This document shows, one piece after another, positions 12,047 through 25,500 of a stretch of DNA of 64,000 nt (position 1 is its first letter; each line of letters opens with the position of its first letter). Source of the DNA: Hyaloraphidium curvatum (Eukaryota; Monoblepharomycota; Hyaloraphidiomycetes; Hyaloraphidiales; Hyaloraphidiaceae); NCBI GenBank assembly GCA_025558095.1, contig JAIVFI010000016.1:310001-374000 (forward strand), written 5' to 3'. Made by a program: the position numbers and the translations under genes. Under the pieces are notes generated by a model. The model saw only the letters and a program-made list of their open reading frames with translations. It made no database searches and had not been told where the DNA came from.

Positions 12047-14009
12047 ATGGCCACCGCGTTGGGATCCATGGGACGGCGCATCGCGCTCGTAGCAGTTGCG
12101 GGCCGATCTGGCACACTACGGACTCCCTCGGTTGTCTCCCGGGTTACGCGGCGGCTGCAGTCCACCGACGCCACCGCAGCGCCTGGCCAGGCCGCCGCAT
12201 CGCAGCCGGAACCGGACACGCCCACGGAGGCGCCGAAAAAAGCGCGCCTGGGCTTTTTTAGGGGCACATTGGGGCTGATTTTGCTTGCAACTGCCACGTA
12301 CTACGGCACGGCTGTGTACCAGGGGTTGCAATCACCCCGCGGGCCCAAGCGCCCCGTGGAAGCACCAAAGGGTCCATCGACGAATGTCGGGGCCGATAAA
12401 GAGCCTGCGATGCCACGCGGGGCGCCTCTGGAAGCTCGGAAGCAGGCAAAGGAAGCTCCTCTCCCAGCCCCCGCCGCATCGGCGGCACCAGCTACCATCG
12501 AGGACTCTAGGCACCAGCCGACTCGGTCCCTCGGCGCTTCTCCCACTGGATCCGAGACTACAGTGACCAAGGTAGGCTTCGCTCGTGAGAATGATTCCGT
12601 ATTTGCTCTCTGATCGGGCACATCAAGGCGCCGCCTGCCGACTCGAACGCGCGGACCATTCCTCTGCCATCGCCAGAACCGGAAACGCCGCCGCCACCGA
12701 TGGATGCGGACGTACAGGACACCTCAATTGCCCAGGCATTGACACATGCGCGAGAGGCAGCAGCGACAGCTCTCGCCGCGGCAGTCGAGAAGCGACTCGC
12801 AGTGTTCGACGACCTGCCCCCGTTGCAGGCGCTCACACTTCACATCGAGGCCCTGAAGGATCAATTGGAAAACCGGGATGACGGCTTGCCCAAGGAAGTG
12901 CTGCTCAGTTATGTGAAGCGTCTGGCCGACAAGGTGGACGCAATCGAGTCGGCTGAGATGAGCACGCTTAAGGAAGCTTTGGAGGATCAGGTGGGTGTTT
13001 CCCGACGGACGCAGGTGTCTGGTTGTTCACCCTTGGAGGCCACCCAGGCAGAGGCATTTGCGTCAGTCATGGAGCAGGGCACCTCCGACGGGCAGAAGGC
13101 CCTCGAGGAGCAGCGCCTGCGCCTGGAAGCCGAGGCACGGGAGCGCCTCAGCACCTTGGAGACCAAGCTGCAGGAGGCCGAGGAAGCGACCGCCAAGTAC
13201 GCGGATCTCGCCGTGGCGGTGACGCGGTCCGTGGAGGCTCTGAAGCGGGAAGCGGAACAGAATGCCAAGGAGCTGGAGACCTATTTTCAATCTCTCGCCA
13301 AGGAGGCCCTCGATCGCGAACGCAACGAGCGCTTGGCCATCATCCGCGACCTTTCTATGAAGCTGGAGCTCCTGGAGAAGCACCGGATGGAGAACGTGGA
13401 CGGCGCCCGCAAGATTGCCGAGCTGCAGAAGCTGCAGGGCGCCGTGACCGCGTTTGGCATTGCTTTGCGCGATCGCACGGGCGAACCTTTCCAGGAGGAA
13501 GTGGAGCTGCTTGCCAGGGTCGGCAACGGCAATCCCGTGGTGACCTCGTGCGTGGACATGGTTCGGGACGATGCCCCCGCGGGCATCCTGTCGGACTTCG
13601 AATTGGAAAGGTGGTTCATCCAGGGCGTAAAAGGTGCTGCGTCGCGCGCCGGGCGGATGGAGTCTGCGGACGGTGTAGCCGGATATGTCCTTGCTGCGCT
13701 GCCGGCGCTTCCAGCGGTCCTTGGTGGAGGGAGCAAGCGAACGGAGACCGACATCGCTCTGGAGCGGGCCGAGCGCTTGCTTCGCGAGGGAAACATCGAG
13801 GGTGCTGCACGAGAGGTGAATCAGCTCCAAGGGTGGGCCAAAGTGGCTGCGCAAGATTGGCTCGAGGCCGCAAGGCGGAAAGTTCGGGCCAACTATGCTC
13901 TTGACGTAGGTATCAAATCTCTTCGTCGCAGGTCTGATATCTAATCTATCGTTCTGTTTTTCAGCTGCTCCAGGCGGAGCTGACGATGATGTTGTCGGAG
14001 CTGCAGTAA
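12047..14009 (+). CDS. MIC60: MICOS complex subunit MIC60 (mitofilin)
   Basis: Inner-membrane organiser of crista junctions and contact sites. The ATG at 12047 starts an Arg-rich, acid-free presequence (MATALGSMGRRIALVAVAGR). About 60 residues later a single membrane helix follows (GTLGLILLATATYYGTAVY), then a Pro/Ala-rich linker. A long coiled coil runs from about 12730 to 13420 (EEQRLRLEAEARERLSTLET and similar). The C-terminal mitofilin signature is clear: DDAPAGILSDFELERWFIQG near 13570-13630 and AREVNQLQGWAKVAAQDWLE near 13810-13865. The last intron (13907-13963; GTAGGT to TTTCAG, branch CTAAT) joins to LLQAELTMMLSELQ and TAA at 14007-14009. It is divergent from NOL6 and convergent with PEX1 (69 nt). 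Confidence 0.93.
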
Positions 14010-14078
14010 CTAGGCTATGCCAGAGTCGACCTGCGAATCACGGTTAAATTGTGATCGGAGGCACCAAAGCTTTTGCCG

Positions 14079-17000
14079 CTACCTTTGTCCAACCGCTGGG
14101 GGCCGTCCCGCGTCGCGTCCCCCCAGGAACTCGTCGTACCTGGCATCGGTGTGAGCACGTTCCGCCTGGTGAAGGTTCCATACCTACACGCGTTCCAAAC
14201 GTTCGCGTTCCTGCCGCGGCACGGACGGTCGGGTCGTCTTGAAAGCCTCGTCAATGTGGTGGTCGCGGACCAGAACCTAGTGGTGTTTGCGTAAGCAAGT
14301 CAGCGAAGGCCTCCAACCCGGCGAAATCGCCGACCGTTTCTCGTGCTGTGCTCGCCACATCGCGGCTCTGAGATCCCTGATCGACGTTCCTGCTAATGGA
14401 GTGAAGCTAAGGCGAACAAGCTGTGAGCACGACTCTAGACACGATCTCGAAATTGCGCACCCTATTCTCCAGGTAGCCGCGTTCCGCTGCCGTCATTCGC
14501 GAGCGTTGACCGTCACTATTGCGGGATGCAATTGCGACCGAGAACTCCAGCTGCTTCTCCGCGGACGGGGAAGCTTCCTTCTTTTCCGCCACGGGTGCGT
14601 CGATTCCTTCGTGGATGGCCAGCAGATGGGCATTGTACAAGAGAGCTTGCAGATCGGCCCCGGAATAGTCGGTCGTTTTTGCGGCCCAAGCGCCGAGATC
14701 GACGTCCGGGGCGAGGGCGAGCTTCGCAGCAACGGCCTGCAGGATCTAAAGGAGAGATGTAGCGCCCTGTCGGCCGGTGATGAATTCTCCCCCACCTCGG
14801 CCCTTTCGCCTTCGTCCGGCATTCCGCAAAGCAGGCTCTTGTCTAGACGGCCCGGCCGGAGCAATGCGGGGTCGATGAGGTCTGGACGGCTCGTTGCGGC
14901 CAAAACGTAGACTCCCTCGACCTTTTCGGCTCCATCCATTTGTGTCAACAGCTGGTTGACGACCCTGTCTGTGACGCCAGTGTTGTCGTGCCCACTGGGA
15001 CCGGGACGTTGGGATCATTGCAACAGGTATCACGCGATCACTGCCCACCGGCGAGGCGCGATGGCATCGAACTCGTCAAAAAAGAGAACGCATGGCTTTG
15101 CGGCCTGCGCTCGCTCGAAAAGATCGCGCACCTGATTGCGTGGTCAGCTCTTCCCCTCGTTGGAGGCGGGTCGTGGCTCACCCCGGCTTCACTTGCACCA
15201 ATGTACTTGTTCAAAATCTCCGGACCCTTCACGCTGATGAAGTTGAGCCCGCATTCCTTTGCTACCGCGGACGCAAGCATCGTTTTGCCGCACCCAGGGA
15301 ACCCGTATAGGAGCAAGCTGGCCAAGCGCGTGAGAAAGGTTGAGGTGCCGAACCAAGCAAACGAGGCGCACCCTGACCGCAACCGCAAAGGGCAGTTGGC
15401 AAAGATGGCCGCATACTTCGTGGGCCACTCAAACGTCTCCTTCAGCGCCCGCCGGGTCTCCGTGAGCCCTGATCGAAAGAACGTCACTAAAGACTCCCTC
15501 GTCGGGGGCAGCAAACCCAGCCCACCACCAATGTCGGACCATGATACGTCGGAAGTTTGCAGCTTGACTCCTCGCAACGAGGACGGCACGTAACCTTCTT
15601 GCGCCGCGCGGAAGTCTTCCTGCTGCAGCATGAGTTGCCCTGCCTCGAGCTCTTCCACCGTAGAATTGGACAGCTGGAGCAGCTGGCGCATCGTGGCTGC
15701 CTGCAGAGCCCGTTCCACGAGGGTTCGGAGGTCGCTGGCGAGATAGCCTTCCGTGGATGAACAGATGTCTACCAGGTCGAGATGCGGAAGGCTCTGCGAA
15801 AGGACCTTGGTTCCCGAGGAAAGGACAGCCTCCAAAATCTGCGAAGAGTTAGGCTTAACCAGCCCATGGTCAGGGCGATAGCAGCGGAACTGACCTCACG
15901 TCGCTGCTTCTTCGACGGCGGCAACAGATGGACGACCTCGTCGAAGACGCGGTTCTCGGCAAGCGTTGCGTTCAGTGACGCCTGGCTCTGCGCTGTGGCG
16001 ATCACCACAAGCTCGTACTTCTCCATGGCTTCCCGCGCCATGTCGCAAAACAGCTCGGATGCCTGCCGATACCGGCTCGAATCCATGTGCTGCGGCTGCG
16101 TGAGCGGGAGGGGTCGGCGCGTAGTGGAACGTAACATACCTCTTGCTCCGCCATTAGAAGCCGGTCCAAATTGTCGAACGCCACTATCGACGGCGCCCGG
16201 AAACTGGCCTCCTGCAAGATCTCCCGGAGCGTCTCTTTGAGGTTCGACACTGGTTCGTCCGCAAAGGCTCCGCATTCGACCAGGCGGCAATCTTCAGAAA
16301 ATGAGGAAGGCGACTTGCCGTGCAGTGCTTGGGCACTCACTCGCAAGCACTTGCCGGGATCGACTCATTTCGTAGAAGAGTGCCTCCAACAACGCCGTCT
16401 TGCCAGACCCGTGTGCCCCGTACAAAAGCACCCCGCCGATTCCTGCAAATACCCTACTGTCAGACGCAGGGAGCCGTTGCCGCCGCCTTCCTCACCTGGC
16501 GCCTTCAGCTGGCTTCGCAGCTCTCTGCAGCCGAGTCGGATGCGGATGTAGTCCCGGAGCTGTTGCCTCAACGTTTCGACACCACCCAGAATGGGTTCGA
16601 CGTCAACGTCGGGCCTGCTCAATCAAAGCTGTTAGGCGCCTTTAGCTGGGGGGAGGAAAGAGCAAAGCACGCACGGGTTCTGCTCCTCCTCAGCCATGTG
16701 CATGTCCGCACCAAGGTCCAGGGGTATTCGCGTTGCAGAGGCGCCATCGACCACGGTGTATAGCGCAACATCGTCCTGAACATTCGCCTTCGCCGCCTGC
16801 GGGAGCTTGCCCTCCAACAGGAACACGTACGACGACAAACGTCCGTCCCTCGCCGGATCCGGAAGACTAATCCTTTGGCCGTCGTTCAAAACCGTGCCCA
16901 GAGAGGCGGAAGCAAATGCGTCACGCGCGCTTCCAACAAAGCGTTTGGCCTGCTCTTCGGCCAGTTTGGCTCCTTTCCCACTAAAAATAGCAAGAAAGCC

Positions 17001-18424
17001 TTTGAGAACAGAGCGCAGGACCAACACAGCTGCATCTCACCTCAGGACGATGGATCTGGACGATCCCTTCGATATCCGGCGGGCCACCAGCTTGGAGACC
17101 TTTAGCGGCTGGCCAACGGGAAAAGACAGGCTGGACGGCGAAGTAAGAACGGGTTTAAGCACCAGGTCGGTAGGGGCAAGCAACTAACCGCAGCCGATCA
17201 AAGCTCCCGATGCCGAGCTGCACCCGTGCCTCCCGTGATACACCGACGTGATCCCTCGGGACGTCGGCCGAGGGTCGTACCCTCACATGCAGTCCAGGTA
17301 GCCTTGGAGGCTTCGCTCCTTCGTCCTCTTTGCGCCTTTCTCCCGTGGATCCTTCGGCGGCGCTCTTTTGGCGCTCGGTCGCGTCCAGCTCGTCCAAAGC
17401 ATCCCGCTCCGGGGCAACGGCAGGAGACAGGTAGAACACAGTGCTCGGTTCCCAGGATCCGCAGAGCTGTTGCAGATTCGCCGGATGGCACGAGATCACC
17501 ACGCTGGGTCCGTCCAAGGGCCGCGCATCCAAGTCTCGCAGGTACTCTCTAGGGAACGAACGCAGCTCCAGCGCTACCCCGTCCGCAGCGGATCCGTTCG
17601 CAGAGTCCGACACTCCGGCGCCAAAAACTTCCTTTGGAGCGCTCGATGAGGAAGCGCGCTGCTTTGGTGCCACGATGACCTCCACATCGTTGTCCAGACG
17701 GACGCAGCGCGCAACGGGGTCGGTCTCGACTGAGGGGAGTTTAAGCACGCTCACTGGCCAGCGGCCGCGCGGATTCCCACCGACTCTCAACGTGATCGGG
17801 GTCTGCCCTCGGCCCCAGACCGACATGAGCTGTCCCGCTGACACGACACGGACCTGGCTCAGCAGCTGCTCTTCCAAATACCCCGCCTGGAGCTCCAGTA
17901 TCTCCCAGTCGTCCTCCGTTGCGGGCTCCACATGTACGCGGCTGCCCCGAACGGCGTTCTTGACAAACTCCACGGATACCTGCGAGGAGCTCGTTGGGGG
18001 CCGATGTGGAACCTCCGAAGGCGCTAACGTGCCTTCTGGCCGTCCTGAAGCCCCAGGCCCTTCCCAAAGAATGAATCGAGCTCAATGAGTTGGTGCGTCA
18101 CGTTGGTTGGGCCCCCGCTGGCCTCAGACTTGAGAATGGGAGGCAGGGTTCCGGCTCCGGAGGATCCCCCGGCCCAGCCGACGTAGGCCGTGTTCCGCTT
18201 CGCTTCCTTCCCATCGGCCGAGGGAGTGCTCCACGAGAGCTCCAGCACCACATCGTTTGAGCGGAGGTCCTGTCGCGTTCGGGCTGCGAGCTAAGCGGTG
18301 ACCAGAGTCTCCCAACCAGAGAAGGCACCTTTCTCGTGTCCCACAGGGCATTGACCCAAGCCGGCGGCAGGTTCGCGAACCCGCTCTTGATGCTCGGCGA
18401 GAATCGGACCTGCGCGATCGGCAT
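14079..18424 (-). CDS. PEX1: Peroxisome biogenesis AAA+ ATPase PEX1
   Basis: Type II AAA+ ATPase that pairs with PEX6 to extract ubiquitinated PEX5 from the peroxisomal membrane. The start at 18424 gives [20 protein letters not shown]. The N-terminal double-psi-barrel shows [20 protein letters not shown] and [13 protein letters not shown] near 17800-17930. The D1 Walker A ([15 protein letters not shown]) is at about 16395-16440. The D2 Walker A ([15 protein letters not shown]) is at about 15283-15312, with Walker [11 protein letters not shown] near 15063-15093 and the sensor region [20 protein letters not shown] near 14845-14905. The final 48-nt intron joins [15 protein letters not shown] to a short tail ending TAG at 14079-14081. 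Exons are many and short. Identity is firm. Confidence 0.92.
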
Positions 18425-18693
18425 GGTCTTGGCTTCGCACGCGTTTTGTTGAGGGGCGCTGATCGGGCCGGCGCGGCGCACGCGCGCGCGGCTTTGCGGT
18501 GGAGGAAGCGAACCCTGACCACAAACAAGAATCGTCGCGCCGATTCCAAGCACCGATTCGCTTCGGAGGGGCCCGGAGATTTGATTGCGGTGTTTGCATT
18601 TCTCGACGCACCCGCGAGCCGGCCGGCCAACTTGGCGGACGCGTCCTGCTGCCGAGCACACCTCCGCCACCGCCCGAGTCGCGCCACGCTCCA
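18425..18693. promoter_or_regulatory. PEX1/UGP divergent intergenic region
   Basis: These 269 nt between two start codons form one of the longest gaps in the window. The sequence is strongly CG-rich (alternating CGCG tracts around 18470-18490). No TATA box or clear shared motif was found. Confidence 0.4.
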
Positions 18694-21080
<2,387 letters not shown>

Positions 21081-21181
21081 TGGACGGAATCCTTGAAGCT
21101 GCAATCACTTGCTTGTATTTTTGGCTTATACATCGGTCCCCTTGGGCGATCGGAACTCGATGCCATCTTGGGACCGACATT

Positions 21182-22498
21182 CTACTTCAGCTCGCCGCTC
21201 GCGGAGATCACGATGCGCTTCTTGGTCTTGCCCGACTGGGAACCAAGGGCCTCGATCTTGTTGACCACGTCCATGCCCTCGGTGACGCTGCCGCTGTGTG
21301 CCAAAAACGGTCAGCACGACGACACCATTGCCATCTCGGGACATACAAAACGACGTGCTTGCCATCTAGTTTACGAGGCAGCGTTAGTATAGTCTGGTTC
21401 GATGCTCCGACAAGTGCCCAAATACCCACCAAGCCAGGGAGTAGACACGGTGCAAATAAAGAACTGTGACCCGTTCGTGTTGGGCCCCGCGTTGGCCATC
21501 GAAAGGATGCCGGGCCCGGTGTGCTTCAGAGTGAAGTTCTGTTGCGGAAGCTGTGAGCATGGACCGAACAGCATCTCCCGTTCGTGCTCGAACCTCGTCG
21601 GCGAACTGCAGACTGAGTCAGAATGATGTCAGCAAACTTAAAGAACGCGGACCCACCTTGTTACCGTAGATGCTCTAAGCCACCACGGGGTGCTATGAGT
21701 AACCCAAACAGCCAACCAGAGTAGATGAGACAAACCTTTCCGCCGGTTCTAGTAAGGGACGGATTGGTTCAAACGGCGGTAAACCCCTCGTGACAGACTC
21801 ACTCACCCGTTGTGGTTCGTGAAATCACCTCCCTGTAGAAGCGCTTTCGGGTCAACGGGACCTCCCGAAAGCACGCCTAGATCCAACCTGAAGCATGAAC
21901 TGCGGGATCACACGGTGGAAGGTCGACCCCTGGTATCCGAAGCCCTTCTCGCCGGTGCAGAGGGCGCGCTGGCTCTTCACATCAGACTCGTCGCAGCAAG
22001 AGAAGACGCGATACTCACGAAGCTGGAACGTCAACGATGCCACGGAGTTATGACTCGTCAACATAACGGTCAACGGATGACCCTGGATCACGTACTCTGC
22101 ACAGGGATCGATCGTAGATTAGATGGGAAGGGGGCGATTGACCCGAATAACTCACTCTCCGCCGTCTTCGGGGTGACATCGGAGCGCAGCTTGAGGAGAG
22201 ACGCGTTCAGACGACCTCAGCAAGACGTCCGCCACGCGCATCCTGACCTCCATCACGATGCGACCGAGCGGAGCTCCATCGGCAGTCACGTCAAAGAACA
22301 CTGATCGCGTGATGGCGAGGCGAGGTCACCGAAGGTGGTCCGGTTCAGACGAACAGGGTCCATCGCATCAAAACCGCGGAGAAGCAGTCAGAGCGCGCAG
22401 GACAGTTGAGGCAAAGATTCAAATCCACCCTTGGGCTTGGACATGGCGGCGGAATAAGCGCGGACGAAAGGGGCGACGCGAGTGGAAGCGCGGAACAT
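21182..22498 (-). CDS. CPR3: Cyclophilin peptidyl-prolyl isomerase with mitochondrial presequence
   Basis: Cyclophilin A/D-type prolyl isomerase. The first ATG (22498) encodes [18 protein letters not shown], an Arg-rich, acid-free presequence with an RAY|S-like cleavage site. It runs straight into a second ATG at 22444 (MSKPK). A 128-nt intron (22301-22428) then joins MSKPK to [19 protein letters not shown]. Catalytic residues are visible: [11 protein letters not shown] (Arg55/Phe60 equivalents) near 21900-21935 and [20 protein letters not shown] near 21455-21515. The active-site Trp follows in STPWL, then DGKHVV. The C-terminus [13 protein letters not shown] stops at 21182-21184. Two in-frame starts could give mitochondrial and cytosolic forms. 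It lies only 77 nt after the dynein stop, on the same strand, and is convergent with UGP (101 nt). Confidence 0.9.
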
Positions 22499-22575
22499 CA
22501 AACAGCCAAGGGCTTTCGAGTTCGTGCTCTCGGTCGTCTCGCGGCGTTCGGGGGATCTTCCAAAGGGTCGCGAGG

Positions 22576-25500
22576 CTACACCGCGGCGAGCAGGGCTACT
22601 CCTCGCTCTACCCAATGGTCCGGCGGCATCGACGTGCGCAGCTCGACCTCCATCACGAAGTTCTGATCCGTTCTGCGCGGGCTGGCACCAATCGACGTGT
22701 CAGAGCAGACATCACGAGGCTTGTTGGAGGACTCACCGCTTGTACACCGGGCACCTGTAGACTTTGGGATCGGGTTCCGCGGTCGACACGGTGCAACCGA
22801 CCAGCACAACAGGCAAGGCGGTGTGTATGACCTTTGGAAGGCTTTCGCACAGGCTGGCGGGGTTTTCAGTCCGGCTGCCATCCTGCACAGGCAGCGCGAC
22901 ACTTACCGGCCGGATCGCTTGTCGAAGCCTGCACCTTCCAGCTGCAAACCGCACACGTACACGCCCTCGGGCGGGGGTCCCGTGATCTCTTCCTTCATCT
23001 GCTTGGTCACTTCGGTGGTGAGCTGGGGAACTGGTCAGCTCAATCCCGTGCACGTTTTGCCGCCGACGAACCTTCACCAAGTCGAGCGCCCATCCGTCAT
23101 GCTGCCGAGTCATCTCCTGCTTCACACCGGTGAGGAAGCCCACGGGATTGAAGAAGAGGCCGATGTTGTAGCAGGCAGGGCGCCCGTCTTGAAGCCAAGC
23201 CTGGAGCTGTGCAGTCCTGTTCGAGCGAAAATTTAGGACAACGAATGAAGGAGAGCCAGGCAATGGGACTACCTCTGGGTGAGCTCCATGAACCACGATC
23301 CCAGTCCAGCGCTCTCCCAAGACACGCGGAGCCAGCTCGGCGGTGTTTTGGCATCAAAAAGGGCGTCAAGGACCTGCTGGATGGGTGTGCTGAGCACGAT
23401 GACACCCTCGATGGCGAGCTTCAGGTCTTTCAAGCTTGAGCGGACCAGCGAAAGGACAGCTTGCAACCGGCTGATTTCTTGAGAAAGGAATATCGTAAGG
23501 GGCTTGGTGGCCCCTTGTTTCTGCAATCCAGTCTTCACTGCAGCTGGCTGGAAGTCATTGGGCAGCTTGGATACCAGATCATTGAGAATGTCCAAGACTG
23601 CCTCCTCTCGGGTCTTGCCAGACGATCCTACGTTGTCTTTTGGCTGAATCTCCCTGTGCAGCCGAAAAGGGTGAGCCGGAGATCCGCTCCGCACCTGACA
23701 TGCACCCTACAAGACTTTCCCGAGAAGATCATTGCTCTCCTTCAGTGAGAAGGCCATATCAGCATTGGAATGCAGACCAAACACTTCCGTGGAGTCCAAC
23801 AGTGGCATGGCCTCGATGTTCTTGCGGAAGGTCAATATCTCCCTGCAGTCCAGGTCAGTGCTCAATCCATATGTACCACCGACCGCCATGGATGCATACT
23901 CTGCAGATGATGAGATCTGGTAGCCTGGTGCAACTGCATAGCTCGTGGCCATGGTGAAGTCTCCAAAGAGCTTGGTGCCATAGGTGTTGAGCAACCGCCT
24001 GTCATAATCATCTGTCACCCTGCCTCCATAGAACACCTCACAGATCATGTAACGGATGGTCTGAAGGGAGCAAGTAAGAGGTTACTCATATGAACAGGTG
24101 TGCCTGTGCTGCAGTAGAGGAACCTACGGCCCAATCAACAGTTCCCTTGGGTGGAAGTTCATCGAAGTGCGTCTGAACAAAAAGGATGCTAGCTGCAAGA
24201 TCAGCCTGGTTGAACTCGTACTGGTGGAAGCGGGAAGGAACAGATCCAGCTCACTGTGTACAAACTTTCACTGGGAGCTTTGCTTACTGGAATAGCCCAT
24301 CCAAGTGGTCCAAACTTCCTCCGTTCCTGGATAATGGAATGCAGGAATGCAACAGAGCACAGCGTTGGCTTGTACTGGGGCCTGGGGCTAATGTCCAGAG
24401 CATCTTGAGTCAGAGTCTGGAAAGTCCTCTGCAGACCAGCCCGGAGGCCCTGGGGTGCTTCACAAGTAAACTTGAGGGATCTATGCAGCAAGTCCGCCGG
24501 GAAGGCTGGGTTGGCTTCTGTTGTGATCCAAAGACGGAAGTTCTCGTTGACAGGGCTTGCAGTAGCAAGCAAGGGGCCGATCTCCTGCATGAACTGGATT
24601 CCAAGGTGGCAATTCTGTAAGAGAACCCAACCACCTGATTGCATCATGGCAGAAAGGATCCTGCGTGCGTGAATCTAGTGCAGATGTTTGCAGGGAAGGG
24701 AAGGAGTGAGATACTTGAAAGGGTGTTCCTGAGATCCAACTCACCTCCTGTCCTTGACCCATGGAGATGGCTTTGATCTCCATTCTCATCCTTTTGCTGA
24801 GTGCCTCGATGTCGGATGATGGATCTGCTCCGGGTGAAAGCAAGCCAATCAAAGGTGTCTCGGGCCTGGACTCCCCAAGTAGAGCCTCCAGTTCAAGCAC
24901 TTGAGATGTAATGTAGTGTGAACCCTGGGCAAAAACTTTAGCTCGGGCCAGACCTCTGCAGCCGGAAGTCTGACCATGGAAGACTCGACGTACTGCTTTG
25001 CTGCAGCTATGGTCCTGTCTGGAGAGAACGACCGAACAAGCACAAACTTTTGAAAGGGCGTGAGAGCTGCAAGGGCAGAGCCAGGAAATGCATCGCTTTC
25101 TGGAGAGTCACGCTCAAGCCACATGCGCCATGACTTCTCGTTCTTGATGACGAGTCCAAGAAGGTCCGCAAACTGAGGCAGCTTGCTCAAAGCAACCAAG
25201 TTCAGCCAGGTAACGTCTGAAGGATCATGAGCTTAACACAACGCTATGCAAGCAGTCCCTCTCACCCTGAATCCAGGTATAGGGTTTCTTCACCACGGCA
25301 TTGATGTCCAGTGCGGCTCCTCCCCGGAGCAGCAAGTAGAACTCTTCAAAGGAGACGGTTCCCATAGCAAGATCCCGCTTGATTGCAAGTAGAAATGTGA
25401 AGAGCAGCTTGTCACGTTCGTAAAGCCCTCTGAGAATATATCTGTGTGTGCTCCGTGTAAGGTCGTCCAAAATGCCAGCAACCCGCTTTGTGGTGACTGG

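Noticed and set aside
13063..13854. 263-codon open frame on the - strand
   Set aside because: It lies opposite the well-supported MIC60 coiled-coil exon. The long antisense frame is a by-product of GC-rich codon use and shows no family features.
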